DNA from: an uncultured Collinsella sp.
GTDB taxonomy: Bacteria > Actinomycetota > Coriobacteriia > Coriobacteriales > Coriobacteriaceae
Reading direction: 5' to 3'
NCBI GenBank assembly: GCA_934643145.1
Contig: CAKUBM010000001.1
Span: forward strand, 62,001 to 126,000
DNA length: 64,000 nt
This document shows positions 18,487 through 29,868 of this stretch, piece by piece. Positions within the stretch are counted from its first letter, which is position 1. Each line of letters begins with the position of its first letter. The notes under the pieces were generated by a model. It had not been told where the DNA came from. It searched no databases and worked only from the letters and a program-made list of their open reading frames with translations. The position numbers and the translations under genes are program-made.

Positions 18487-21400
18487 TTACTCCTGACGAC
18501 GCTTCTTGTCAGTCAGAAAGACGCCGGCGGCTACGAGCACGACACCTCCGATGACAAACGTCTCACCGGCGAGCGCAGCATTGTCGCCTGTGGTGGGAAG
18601 TGCCGAGTTGGCGGCCGTCTTGGCGTTGCCGGCAGACGGCTTTCCAGTAACCGGCTTAGCGGCAGCCTGTGTGATCTTGGCCTGCTCGGCCTTCGCCGCC
18701 TCTTGCTCCTGGCGGGCGATCTCGTCCTTCAGGGCTTGCTCGGCGGCTACGCGTTTTGCCTTCGCCTCGTTGTAGCCGTTGAGAGCTGCGGCGTAGGCGG
18801 GCGTTGCAGCATCAAGGTCTGCCTGAGCGGCATCAAGTGCGGCCTTTGCGTTATGTTCCGCTTGCTTGGCGGCGACGCACTTGGCAAAGAGGGCATTGAG
18901 CGTATCGTTCGCGTTTGCGTCAGAGCCAGTAGCAATGCCGTTTTCGACGTTGATGGACTTGAGCTTTCCGAGGGTAGCGACAGCGGCATCTGATGCGGCC
19001 TGAGAATTCTCGACCGCTTGCTCGGCGTTCGCGATAGCATCATTTGCCGCACTAAGGGCGACTCCGGCCTCGGTAACTGCTGCGTCGGCGTCCTGCTTGG
19101 CCGCCTCGGCGGTGGCAAGATTATCGGCCGCATTGCTCAGGGCGTCGGCATGGGCCTTCTTTGAAGCAAAGTCGTTTTTCGCTGTGGTCAGATCGCTCGC
19201 GGCGTGCTCCGCGTTCGCCGCCTTGTCCTCGGCGTTGTCCATCGCGGTGCCGAGGGCCTGCTTCTTGGTAACCTCGTCGAGCTTCGCCTTTGCGAGAGCA
19301 CTCTGGGCAGACGTCTGGGCTGCCGTGGCTTCATCAAGCGCCTGATGGGCCTTGTCAGCCTTCTCCTGAGCCGCAGCAACATCGGCAGAATACTTTGCGA
19401 GCTCATCGCTGGCGGCGGCGTAGGCGGCCTGCTTGTCTGCAGCGGCATTCTTTGCGTTTTCGAGATCTGTCGCGCGTACCGCAACAGTCTGCTGCGCTTG
19501 GTCGCATGATGCCTGTGCGGCGTTAACGTCATCCTGCTTTCGAGTGGCTGCGGCCTTCGCGGCAGCTGCCTGCACGTTGGCGGTCTCTGCGACCTTTTGC
19601 GCAGTGTCGCGTTCCGACTGGGCTGTGGCTACGGCAGTTGCAGCGGCGGCGACGCTATCGCTCTGCTTGTTTGCTGCCTGCTGCTTATGCTCGACCGCGG
19701 ACGCGGCTTCGCTTGCGGTTTCGTCGGCCTTCTGTTTGTTTTGGGATGCTAGCTGGAGTGCAGCTTGCTTGCTGGCAAGATCTTTCTTGGCGGTCTCGAG
19801 TTTGCTTCCCGCGTTTTTGAGTCCGTTGACGTAGCCGTTAAGCGTCTGCTCGAACTCGTCGACGGATATGGCAGAGCTTGTCCAATCGTGGTCGGGCTTC
19901 CATGGCGAGGCCGTCTGGGCGGTAAAGGATGCGGTGTCTCCGTATTCGTTGTTGCGAGCGGTGTTGAGTCCAGTACCCATGACTGTGTAGTTGGGATTAA
20001 TACAATTGATGTAATGGCCCACCATTGCGTTCTTGCCGCAGTTTTTAGTGACGTAACTGTCGATCTTGTCGGCATGTGAGTGATAGAAGGCGTAGGCAGC
20101 CTTTCCCGTGAGATTGTGGACGTCAAACTTGGCCGCCACCGCCTCGTCAAAGTACGCCTTTTCCTCCGTAATCCATCCCTGGCATGGATCGCTGTAGCCC
20201 CACGAGAGATTCTCTGCCACCTTAAACTGGTTTGCGTGCTCGATGTTCGAGCTCGACCAGTTCGCATCGGCAATTGCCGCTGCGACAAGGTTGTACGTTA
20301 CGTTGAGCGGATTCAAGCCAACGGAAACGCGGTAGCTGTTAATCGACTTCATAACGGTGACGGCCGAGATCATATTGTCGAGCGAGGTCGCATCGTCGCT
20401 ATCGCCAACATGGGTGGCGTCCTTATACAGGCAGTTCTCGATAATCGTGACTGCCTCATTGGCGCCGACGGACTTAAAGAACCCAATAGCACCTTGCTTG
20501 AGTGTGGACTCGGCAGAGCCTGCTGCCTGCTGGGCGGCGTCGACGGCAACTTGAGCAGACTGAACCGCGGCTTGAGCTAACTGCAGTTCGTTCTGAGCTT
20601 GCGCGACCGCCTCGTCTGCGGCCGTCTTTGCTGCCTTTGCGTCCTCGATGGCCTTATTCGCCTCATCGAGCTTGGCAAGCTCGGCGCTATGGGCTGCCTT
20701 CGCGTCCTCGAGGGCCTCGTCCTTTGCGGAGACTGCGGCATTCGCAGTATCGAGCTCGGACTTCTTTTGCTTGGCATTCTGCTTTGCGGCATCAAGCTCC
20801 GATTGTGCTGCGGCAAGATTTTTTTGCTTCTGAGTCTGATCCTGCCGGGCGTTTTCTAGAGCCTTCTCAGCGTTTGTCTGGGCGCTCTTTGAGGCGTCAA
20901 GATCGGCCTTGGCAGCATCGACCTTTGCCTGGGCGGCGTCATACTCCGGGCCCTCGGCGCCTGCCTTTGCTGCGGCGAGGTCTGCCTGTGCGCTGTCATA
21001 CGCCGCCTGCGCGTCAGCTACCTTACCGTCCGCGGCGGTCTTTGCCTGCTGAGCAGAAGCCAACGCGCCTGCCGCCTCGTCGTAAGCGCTCTGTGCGGCG
21101 CTTTGGGCCTGCTGGGCGTCGGCGAGTGCGGAGTCGGCAGCGGTCTTTGCGGCCTTTGCCTGGTCAAGAACCTTCTGGGCATCTGCGGCAGACTGCTCGG
21201 CTGCCTTGATTTCCTCCGGCGTTGCGTTGGCGGCTGCCTTCTGGGCTTCCTCAAGCTTGGCTTGTGCATCGGCTGCCGCCTGCTTTGCGGAGTCGAGTGC
21301 CTTCGTCTTGCCCTCGGCATCGGCCTTGGCCGTGTCGAGCTTGCTCTGGGCATCCTTTAGCGTGGCACTGGCGCTGTCGGCCGCCTTGACGCTTTCATCG

Positions 21401-21852
21401 AGCTGGCGAGCGTATTCGGCACGCGCGGCGGCCTCTGCCTGCGAATTGTCGGAGACGGAAGCGTCGTAGGCGGTCTGTGCGTTGTCGCGGGCCGTCTGTT
21501 TTTCGATATAGGGGGCAGCCGCCGTGTCGTAGTCGGACTTGGCTTCTGCCTCGGCAGCCTTTGCGGCGTCGATTGCGGCCTGCAAGTCGGCAATCTTCCG
21601 GGCGTTCGTCTTTACTGCGGAGCCTGCCGCCTCGCCGGCGTGGACGGCGAGCGGGGACATGATTGCGTCCTGTGCTGTGGCGCCGCTCACATCGTTGGCA
21701 AATGCCGAGAACGGGGCGAGCAACGACGAGCCGGTCATTGCGATAGTGGTGGCTGCGGTGACGGCGAGTCGCGCGGTCTTGTGACCCGACAACACAGGGT
21801 GGGGCTCGGCGCCGCCCGCGGTTTCCAAGTGTTTAGGTGCGTACTTTGCCAT
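18487..21852 (-). CDS. LPXTG-anchored surface protein with CAP/SCP-like domain between long coiled coils
   Basis: A 1121-residue secreted, wall-anchored protein. A long signal peptide has its hydrophobic core at about residues 28-55 (AVTAATTIAMTGSSLLAPF). Residues about 70-450 are Ala/Lys/Asp/Glu-rich heptad sequence. A globular insert at about 455-665 has CAP/SCP-like features: INSYRVSVGLNPL, a helix, ENLSWGY, an exposed His, and GHYINCINPNYTVMGTG. A second coiled coil follows (about 670-1060), and then the sortase signal LPTTGD, a hydrophobic helix and a KKRR tail. The start at 21852 has GGGAGAAG upstream; a TTG 12 bp earlier overlaps that site and was rejected. No sortase gene is in the window. 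Rod-like projection of the CAP domain is inference; CAP roles in bacteria vary (adhesion, wall or host interaction). Confidence 0.85.
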   Translation of the reverse strand: MAKYAPKHLETAGGAEPHPVLSGHKTARLAVTAATTIAMTGSSLLAPFSAFANDVSGATAQDAIMSPLAVHAGEAAGSAVKTNARKIADLQAAIDAAKAAEAEAKSDYDTAAAPYIEKQTARDNAQTAYDASVSDNSQAEAAARAEYARQLDESVKAADSASATLKDAQSKLDTAKADAEGKTKALDSAKQAAADAQAKLEEAQKAAANATPEEIKAAEQSAADAQKVLDQAKAAKTAADSALADAQQAQSAAQSAYDEAAGALASAQQAKTAADGKVADAQAAYDSAQADLAAAKAGAEGPEYDAAQAKVDAAKADLDASKSAQTNAEKALENARQDQTQKQKNLAAAQSELDAAKQNAKQKKSELDTANAAVSAKDEALEDAKAAHSAELAKLDEANKAIEDAKAAKTAADEAVAQAQNELQLAQAAVQSAQVAVDAAQQAAGSAESTLKQGAIGFFKSVGANEAVTIIENCLYKDATHVGDSDDATSLDNMISAVTVMKSINSYRVSVGLNPLNVTYNLVAAAIADANWSSSNIEHANQFKVAENLSWGYSDPCQGWITEEKAYFDEAVAAKFDVHNLTGKAAYAFYHSHADKIDSYVTKNCGKNAMVGHYINCINPNYTVMGTGLNTARNNEYGDTASFTAQTASPWKPDHDWTSSAISVDEFEQTLNGYVNGLKNAGSKLETAKKDLASKQAALQLASQNKQKADETASEAASAVEHKQQAANKQSDSVAAAATAVATAQSERDTAQKVAETANVQAAAAKAAATRKQDDVNAAQASCDQAQQTVAVRATDLENAKNAAADKQAAYAAASDELAKYSADVAAAQEKADKAHQALDEATAAQTSAQSALAKAKLDEVTKKQALGTAMDNAEDKAANAEHAASDLTTAKNDFASKKAHADALSNAADNLATAEAAKQDADAAVTEAGVALSAANDAIANAEQAVENSQAASDAAVATLGKLKSINVENGIATGSDANANDTLNALFAKCVAAKQAEHNAKAALDAAQADLDAATPAYAAALNGYNEAKAKRVAAEQALKDEIARQEQEAAKAEQAKITQAAAKPVTGKPSAGNAKTAANSALPTTGDNAALAGETFVIGGVVLVAAGVFLTDKKRRQE

Positions 21853-21993
21853 TTCTTCTCCCAATCATTGAAGGGGTACCTATGACAATTCGTACGTTAA
21901 GACCTTTGAAAGGGCTCCTGTTGCGCAACATTGGCGAGGAAATATCGACACATTTGAGTCACATTTATGAGGCGAAGCCCTCGGCAAGCTAGC

Positions 21994-22212
21994 GTCTCGA
22001 TCTGTAACATCTAGCGGGAAATATGACCTCTAAACGTTACGGATCGAGACAAACCGTCCGGGGCCAACTCAAACGTCTCAATCTGTAACATCTGGAGAGG
22101 TTTTTGACCCCTTACTGTTACAGATTGAGACAGACCGTCCCGCCGCCTGCTCAACATCTCAATCTGTAACAGTTAGGCCGGTATTTGGGTCCTAGATGTT
22201 ACAGATTGAGAT
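21994..22212. repeat. Family A palindromic array, 3 units
   Basis: Units at 21994-22050, 22075-22131 and 22156-22212, each 57 bp, starts 81 bp apart in both cases. The array lies between the kinase 3' end and the surface-protein start, both on the minus strand. The final arm ends GAGAT instead of GAGAC. Confidence 0.93.
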
Positions 22213-22254
22213 AAACGCCGGGGCCGGGAGCCCCGTCGCAGCAGCCCTCCGCCT

Positions 22255-24339
22255 CTAAATACAGAACCCGGGGATCACGCAGGTCCGCTTGTCCGGTTTG
22301 CTCGCGGGGGTGGCGTACATAAATACGTCGCCGTCGTAGCCCACGCGGTTGATGTAGGGCGTGCCTTCGGATTCCGACGTGTCGGGACTCACCGTGCGCT
22401 CCCACCAGCAGGTGTCCTTGCCCTTCCACTGGCGCACCATGGTCGAGTTGGTGGAATACGGGCTCACCTTGAGCTCGCGGAAGAGCTGGTACTCCTTGCC
22501 TTCGCCGTTGTAGATGTCTGCCAGGTAGTGATAGTCCTCGGCAAACGAATCGGGCGGCTGCACGCCGCACAGCTCGACCATGGCGGGCAGCCAGAGCGTC
22601 GCGGGCAGCTCACTCAGACACGAAGCGCTTCTGGCGACGCCCACGTTGTTCGAGGTCTTCTTGACGGCCTTAATAAGCGCGCGCAGCTCGTTGGGCAGCA
22701 GCTTAAGACCGTCGCCGTCGAGCCATGCCCGCAGCTCGCAATCTGCCCAGCCGGCGCTCGGCGGCTCAGCCGCAGCGTCGCGCTCGGCAATGCCCGCATC
22801 GAATATAAACGTCAGTCCGGCCTTGCCCGTCCCGTCCAAAAGCTCGTCGTGGCGGATGCCCACAAGTTGCGCGCCGACCTCCAGCCCGTTGGTGAGCGTT
22901 ACGCGCTTGGTGCACGGATAGGGGATGTGCCCATCGGTGTCGAGCAGGTGATAGCGCTTGGCAATCTCGCGCGCCTCGCTGCGGGTCTCGGCGGCCTTAA
23001 TCTTGAGCGAAATCTCTTGCAGCTGATCCCAAGTGTAGTCGTCAAGCGAGCTGCGGATGCCGTCCAGGTAGTCGGGGATGCCAAAGCCATGGGTTGCCGC
23101 GCCAATGACGCCGAGCCCCGCAACGGCTGCGACGACGCCGCCGATAATAAAGCGGCGGCGGGTCATGGCATCATGTCGGGCCTGTTCCAGAATCTCTCTC
23201 GCGCGCTCGCCGGCGACGTCGACCTTAAGGTGCGTACCGGAGTCGATGTCGATTACGGCGTCATTGCCCGCGCCCTCGCGGCCCTCAGATTCTGCAGCGG
23301 GAAGGTATGCCGAGAGCACTTCGAGCATCTGCTGCTCGGTGGGGCGATCACCTTGTTCGACCGAGATGCCTTTCATGATGATCTGGACGAGAGCCTCGTC
23401 GCCATCGCAGCGCGGCTCGAGCGGCGCCGGTTTTGTCTTGGTCTTTATGAGATAGAACGAGCCGGTCGCCGCGGCACCCGTCGACTCGACATCGAACGGT
23501 TTACGACCGCTGTAGAGCTGGTACAGAATGCTCGAAAGCGCATAGACATCGATGGCGGGCGAGCGGCGAAGGGCCGCGATGCCTTCGATGTCCTGCGTGA
23601 GCATTTCGGGCGCGGCGTATGCGGGCGTGGCAAAGCGCCAGATGTCGGCGCGCCGGGTGATCGTGTCATCGCTGAGGGCCATAGTGGCGGAGCCTAGGTC
23701 GATGAGGCAGGGGTCAAAGGAGCAATCGGCAATCTGCTGCTCGAGCGTTCGGCTGGTGGTGCGGAACATGATATTGGCGGGCGAAAGATCGCGGTGAACG
23801 ACCGGATTCACAAGGCCTTGGGTCATCAAGAGCGCGCGAAGCACGGCGTTTCCGACGGCGGCGACCATTTGGGTGGTCAGCCCGCCCGAGGTATCGTGCG
23901 GAAGCAAGGGCAGCGCCTGCTTGAGCGAGGTGCCCTCGACCCACTCCATAAGGATGAGCGGGTCGTCCTCGCAACAGCCGTAGCCATAGACGCGCGGGAA
24001 CCCGCGCAGGTGCGAGACGGTGCACAGGTGACGGTACTCCTCGAACAGAGCGGCGGTATTGGCAAGGTGCGCGGCCGATTGCTCGGCGGAGCGGTTGGGG
24101 GCTTGGCCGGAAAGGATGGCGTTGTCTTTGAGCAGCTTTACCGCGAAAATCTCGCCGTTGGTGTTAGTCGCGCGCAGCACGTGGCCGATGTTGCCGTTGC
24201 TGCAGTGGGCTGTCTGGAGAATAAGCGTCATAAACCGGCGCTTGGCATCGTCCTCGGCGCTGGGGTCGACCGCCACGGCGGTGTCGAACGTGTCGAGACG
24301 GATGAGTTTGTCGCCATAGGCGTTATCGGTAGGATCCAT
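22255..24339 (-). CDS. Membrane Ser/Thr protein kinase with extracellular DUF6273-like domain
   Basis: A 694-residue PknB-type kinase. In the cytosolic kinase (about 45-345): an ATP loop NGNIGHVLRAT, Lys68 in FAVKLL, the catalytic HRD at 182-184 (HRDLSPANIMF, Ser where most have Lys), DLG 214-216 in place of DFG, and AAPEML 242-247. A basic RRR and a TM helix follow (about 396-416). The C-terminal 270 residues would then be outside and resemble DUF6273/formylglycine-type modules (WADCELRAWLDG ... GYDGDVFMYATPA). The start has AAAGGAA upstream. The upstream gene on the same strand is an FHA protein, a phosphothreonine reader, so the two are probably one signalling pair. Ligand and substrates are unknown. 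Confidence 0.85.
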   Translation of the reverse strand: MDPTDNAYGDKLIRLDTFDTAVAVDPSAEDDAKRRFMTLILQTAHCSNGNIGHVLRATNTNGEIFAVKLLKDNAILSGQAPNRSAEQSAAHLANTAALFEEYRHLCTVSHLRGFPRVYGYGCCEDDPLILMEWVEGTSLKQALPLLPHDTSGGLTTQMVAAVGNAVLRALLMTQGLVNPVVHRDLSPANIMFRTTSRTLEQQIADCSFDPCLIDLGSATMALSDDTITRRADIWRFATPAYAAPEMLTQDIEGIAALRRSPAIDVYALSSILYQLYSGRKPFDVESTGAAATGSFYLIKTKTKPAPLEPRCDGDEALVQIIMKGISVEQGDRPTEQQMLEVLSAYLPAAESEGREGAGNDAVIDIDSGTHLKVDVAGERAREILEQARHDAMTRRRFIIGGVVAAVAGLGVIGAATHGFGIPDYLDGIRSSLDDYTWDQLQEISLKIKAAETRSEAREIAKRYHLLDTDGHIPYPCTKRVTLTNGLEVGAQLVGIRHDELLDGTGKAGLTFIFDAGIAERDAAAEPPSAGWADCELRAWLDGDGLKLLPNELRALIKAVKKTSNNVGVARSASCLSELPATLWLPAMVELCGVQPPDSFAEDYHYLADIYNGEGKEYQLFRELKVSPYSTNSTMVRQWKGKDTCWWERTVSPDTSESEGTPYINRVGYDGDVFMYATPASKPDKRTCVIPGFCI

Positions 24340-24364
24340 GGCGTTCCTTTGTTTGGCAGGGGTT

Positions 24365-24435
24365 GCCGCACGTATGCGTCGGCAGTGCGGCTATTGGTAA
24401 AGCACCATGATAGCCGCACTGCCGACGTATGCCGC
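24365..24435. repeat. Long inverted repeat upstream of the kinase gene
   Basis: Arms at 24365-24394 and 24410-24435 share 18 perfect inner pairs (CGTCGGCAGTGCGGCTAT and complement), with partly matching outer ends, around a 15-bp loop. It lies 26 bp upstream of the kinase start codon, in its transcribed or promoter region. Confidence 0.7.
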
Positions 24436-24478
24436 TGAGTATTGTCGTTTACGACGCAGAAGGTAGAAGACGCAAGAC

Positions 24479-24507
24479 GGGCGGCGACCGTTTTTCGATC
24501 GCCGCCC
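24479..24507 (-). terminator. Hairpin after the FHA gene, possible terminator
   Basis: GGGCGGCGA and TCGCCGCCC surround an 11-base loop just past the FHA stop. The downstream U-tract on the minus strand is poor, so termination may be weak or Rho-assisted. Confidence 0.5.
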
Positions 24508-24512
24508 GCGCG

Positions 24513-25475
24513 CTAGTCCACAATGACAAGGAATGTCGTGTAGAGGCCCAGATGGAGCCTGTCGCTGTTTTCGATTTCCACCGGGGGATAGATTTTGCCA
24601 GGTTCGCGTTGGTCGCGCGGCGGCTCAATCACAATGTCACCGTCGTCTGCGCCCGATTCGAGCACGGTGCCGTTGGTCGATCCAAGACCCTGGGCGTACC
24701 AGCGCCCGTCTTCGAGCCAAATGCGCAAATGCTCGCGTGATGCATCGGCGCCTACATCGGTGATGCTGGGCGAGGTTTTGGGCAAAGAGCCAATTACAGT
24801 GCCGCGAGGGTCGCGTGAGAGTGGGTGAATCCGCATATCGACGCAGCTATCGGCATGTGTCCTAAGTAGACCGAGATTGGGGGCGATAACACTTTGCTTT
24901 CGTAGGCAGCTCGTAAAACTGCGGCCGACAGTTGTCTCGGTAGTGCCAAAGAACCCACCCGTCTTGTTGTTGCAGTAACGCTCGACGGTCGCCATGCCCT
25001 GAATGGGGTCGGCGAGCGCCCCCGTTGCCACAAAGAGCATCAGATAGAGTGTGCTCTTCTCACGTACGCCTTGGCAGTCGGAACTATCGATGCGATTTAG
25101 AGCGTTCGCGTACAGGCGGCTGTCAAGCCGGTAGCTGGCGAGAGCCGACATCATTTCGTTGGCTGCCGGACCGCGGTAGTGATCGGCAATTGCCTGGTAA
25201 GCAGAATCGCCTCCGCCGAGCTTGCTGCAGATTGCCGCGGAAAGGTTGAGCGTTGAGACGGTGAAATCATTGTAGATACCGGGGGCACATTGGTCAGGCT
25301 CGCGATGGACGACATAGCGAGCCAGATAAGAACGGTTGGAAGAACACTTTTCCAGCAGGGTGCTGCCGAGGTAGGAGTTGCCGTTGATGAGCATTCGAGC
25401 GATTTCGAGATGCTTGAGGCCGCCGAACAGGCGGATGTCGTTGTAGAGGACCGAGCACGGTGTTTTTGCTGCCAC
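24513..25475 (-). CDS. FHA domain-containing protein
   Basis: A 320-residue protein. The C-terminal 95 residues form an FHA domain: VIGSLPKTSPSI, SREHLRIWLEDGRWYAQGLG and STNGTVLES, the classic R...S..H and STNG phosphothreonine-binding loops, then DRLHLGLYTTFLV. The N-terminal 220 residues (LFGGLKHLEIARMLINGN and several Cys-containing helices) are unfamiliar and include a moderately hydrophobic stretch (STLYLMLFVATGALADP). A GTG start at 25475 was chosen because GAGGAGG is immediately upstream; the upstream ATG at 25511 has no site. It precedes the kinase on the same strand and is likely its reader or substrate. The upstream intergenic region carries a family A array. Confidence 0.82.
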   Translation of the reverse strand: MAAKTPCSVLYNDIRLFGGLKHLEIARMLINGNSYLGSTLLEKCSSNRSYLARYVVHREPDQCAPGIYNDFTVSTLNLSAAICSKLGGGDSAYQAIADHYRGPAANEMMSALASYRLDSRLYANALNRIDSSDCQGVREKSTLYLMLFVATGALADPIQGMATVERYCNNKTGGFFGTTETTVGRSFTSCLRKQSVIAPNLGLLRTHADSCVDMRIHPLSRDPRGTVIGSLPKTSPSITDVGADASREHLRIWLEDGRWYAQGLGSTNGTVLESGADDGDIVIEPPRDQREPGKIYPPVEIENSDRLHLGLYTTFLVIVD

Positions 25476-25651
25476 GATACCTCCTCTGTTTATTCTCAAA
25501 TCGATAAACATGATTGGAATTAATTGCCCTCGGCGGGCGCCGCATTAAAAGACGTGCGGCACGCCACATGGCTCTAACAACATTATAGGTTATATCCGTA
25601 AAAATGCAGGATGGTCGGGGTTTGGGCTTTATCGATACGATATTTTATTTC

Positions 25652-25868
25652 GTCTCGATTTGTAACATCTGGGACTGGTTTTGCCGAGTAACTGTTACAG
25701 ATCGAGACGTTGTTTTCTGACGGATTGGTTCGTCTTGATCTGTAACATCTGAACGAAGATTCGGCCTGTAACTGTTACAGATTGAGGTATTAGCCAGGGG
25801 GCCGACCGTTTGTCTTGATCTGTAACAGTAAGACCCGGTTTTGCTCCGTAAATGTTACAGATTGAGAC
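25652..25868. repeat. Family A palindromic array, 3 units
   Basis: Units at 25652-25708, 25732-25788 and 25812-25868, each 57 bp, starts exactly 80 bp apart. This is the last occurrence in the window; none is found in the following 38 kb. It lies between the divergent FHA and helicase genes. Confidence 0.93.
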
Positions 25869-26151
25869 GTTGCCCGGCGGGGGAGTCCCTGCACGGCCCT
25901 GATATCCCGTCATCTGTGGTTTACGTGGGGGCATGCGATGCGCGGGTATACTAACCGGCGGCGAATCTGCTCCATCGCTTAGAGCTGCTGCGTCTGGACG
26001 GCGCGTGATAGGGCTGCCAAAGCGATCGCCAGCGTGCTGAGCAACGTCCTCTCTGTGCGCACCTGTTTTTGTATGTATTAGCGCACTACCAAGCACGCCC
26101 GCGCGGCCGCATGCCGTGCCCATTGCGCGTGCAGATAAGGAACAACAACAT

Positions 26152-28320
<2,169 letters not shown>

Positions 28321-28354
28321 GATGCGCATCGCGCGCTAGCGTGAGACAAGCTAA

Positions 28355-28388
28355 GGGCCCGAGCAAACAACGCTCGGGCCCTTTTGTT
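28355..28388 (+). terminator. Rho-independent terminator after the helicase
   Basis: GGGCCCGAGC pairs with GCTCGGGCCC and is followed by TTTTGTTT. Confidence 0.92.
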
Positions 28389-28493
28389 TGCCGTGTCCAC
28401 CGCTAATTCAAACGTGATTTTCTCGGGAATGCATCTGGGGGATGCTGAGGACCTATTTTCCGCCATGCAGCAATGGGTCCTATGGGGTGCGCC

Positions 28494-28749
28494 GTGCATT
28501 TTTTGGAGTATTCTGCAGTTCGAGTTGTCTGCATATGATTCGACGTCGCCAACGGTGGCCTTCGGATATCCCTAGCGAGCGTTCCGAGTCAGATTTCGCC
28601 GTTTTCCGGAGCAGGGGCGCGTCATTCTCGCCATGTCGGGACTTAGAACGATACGGCGCCCTACAGTTTTGCCCACCCGCGGCGGTGCTGGCGCGGTCAC
28701 GTTGCAGAATACTCCGTTTTTTGCACGGGCCAGGATGGGGTACCTCTGG
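28494..28749. repeat. Inverted-end element (family D), copy 1
   Basis: The left end GTGCATTTTTTGGAGTATTC continues TGCA (28494-28517) and is mirrored by TGCAGAATACTCCGTTTTTT then GCAC (28703-28726). The interior is 184 bp without a gene. A conserved flank TGGGGTACC follows. Copy 2 at 46405-46662 has the same end design and an interior of 186 bp, but a different interior sequence. The 28389-28938 gap contains nothing else recognisable. Confidence 0.75.
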
Positions 28750-28938
28750 AGAACGCGGCGATATCCCGTAATTATATACAATCTGTACCGTAATTTATAC
28801 AAAACGAAGAGGCAGACAGCGCAGGGTGGGCGCATTGGGGTGTTTGGTGCACCAAAACGGGGATCTCACGCGCCGTATACTCTGTCTGAATGTGAAAACG
28901 GCTTGACGCGTTGCCGGGCGTAGGAGGAGGGTGCCTCG

Positions 28939-29700
28939 ATGAGCGTATTCGAAATTGTGTTTAGTCCGACGGGTGGAACGCGGAAGGTGTCTGGCCTTGT
29001 GGCCGGGGCACTGGACAAGAATACCGTTACCGTCGATCTGACCGATAGCGGGCTAGATTTCAGCGCTGTCTCGATGACTGAGGACGACGTGGCCGTAATC
29101 TCTGTGCCGGCGTATGCCGGTAGAATCCCGACTGTGGTGGCTGACCGGTTGGGCATGGTGCGCGGCAACGGGGCTCGGACTGTTTTGGTTTGTGTATACG
29201 GAAACCGCGCGTTTGAGGACACGCTCGTAGAGCTGGAGGACGTTGCGAAGCATGCGGGATTCCGGGTGATCGCGGCAGTTGCAGCCATTGCAGAACATTC
29301 CGTTGCGCGACAGTTTGCTGCTGGGCGACCGGATGCGCAGGATGCGGCGCAGCTCGCAGAGTTTGCGCAGCAAATTCAGCAAAAGCTGTTGGCCGAGGAT
29401 GCATCCGAGCCCTCTATCCCCGGCAATCGTCCTTATAAACAAGCTGGGGGTCACCGCATGGCACCCGAGGCAACAGAGGAATGCGTCTCCTGCGGTGCAT
29501 GCGCCGCGGCGTGCCCCGTTTGTGCTATCGACAAGGGCGACCCCAAGCGAGCGGCTGGCGAGGCGTGCATCTCCTGCATGCGCTGCATCGCCGTATGTCC
29601 GCGAGGCGCTCGCAAGCTTGATCTCAACAAGCTATCCGCTGTTTCCCAGATGCTGAGCAAGGTTTGCGTCGTGCGGAAGGAATGCGAGCTCTTCATCTAG
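28939..29700 (+). CDS. EFR1 family ferredoxin (flavodoxin-like domain plus 2x4Fe-4S)
   Basis: A 253-residue protein. The N-terminal half is flavodoxin-like, with the FMN phosphate loop FSPTGGTRKV replacing the usual T-G-N-T, and a central VPAYAGRIP turn. The C-terminal 80 residues carry two 4Fe-4S motifs: CVSCGACAAACPVC and CISCMRCIAVCPRG. EFR1 proteins are common in anaerobes; they are thought to link flavin and ferredoxin chemistry, but partners are mostly undefined. TAGGAGGAGG lies upstream of the ATG. Cytosolic, monocistronic. It might supply low-potential electrons exchangeable with the hydrogenase at 36066, which is inference. Confidence 0.88.
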   Translation: MSVFEIVFSPTGGTRKVSGLVAGALDKNTVTVDLTDSGLDFSAVSMTEDDVAVISVPAYAGRIPTVVADRLGMVRGNGARTVLVCVYGNRAFEDTLVELEDVAKHAGFRVIAAVAAIAEHSVARQFAAGRPDAQDAAQLAEFAQQIQQKLLAEDASEPSIPGNRPYKQAGGHRMAPEATEECVSCGACAAACPVCAIDKGDPKRAAGEACISCMRCIAVCPRGARKLDLNKLSAVSQMLSKVCVVRKECELFI

Positions 29701-29733
29701 CGCATGCGAAATTGCTGCAAGGAGCGTCTCTGG

Positions 29734-29767
29734 GTGCCGGCGGGAAAGGAACGTCCCTAAGTGCCGC
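29734..29767. repeat. Partial family C element
   Basis: AAAGGAACGTCCCTAAGTGC is identical to the half-element in 9891-9985 and occurs inverted in 40737-40806, but no complementary arm follows here, so this is a solo half. Confidence 0.65.
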
Positions 29768-29815
29768 ATAGATACCGTTTATCGGAGAAATAATACCGTT
29801 CGCCGTTCATAATGG

Positions 29816-29843
29816 TTGTTCTGGCTTTGGGCTTGTCTACAAT
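29816..29843 (+). promoter_or_regulatory. Putative promoter of the alpha-glucoside PTS operon
   Basis: TTGTTC (29816-29821) and TACAAT (29838-29843) with a 16-bp spacer, in an AT-rich stretch. Transcription would begin near 29850, giving a leader of about 130 bases before the first start codon. Confidence 0.5.
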
Positions 29844-29868
29844 AGCTCCCGAAAAAAGAAATGCGGAA

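Noticed and set aside
28389..28938. Small protein-coding genes in both family D elements (shared peptide YPxLxRAKNGVF on the minus strand)
   Set aside because: The similarity only covers the conserved DNA ends; no start or ribosome site fits, and the rest of the peptides differ.
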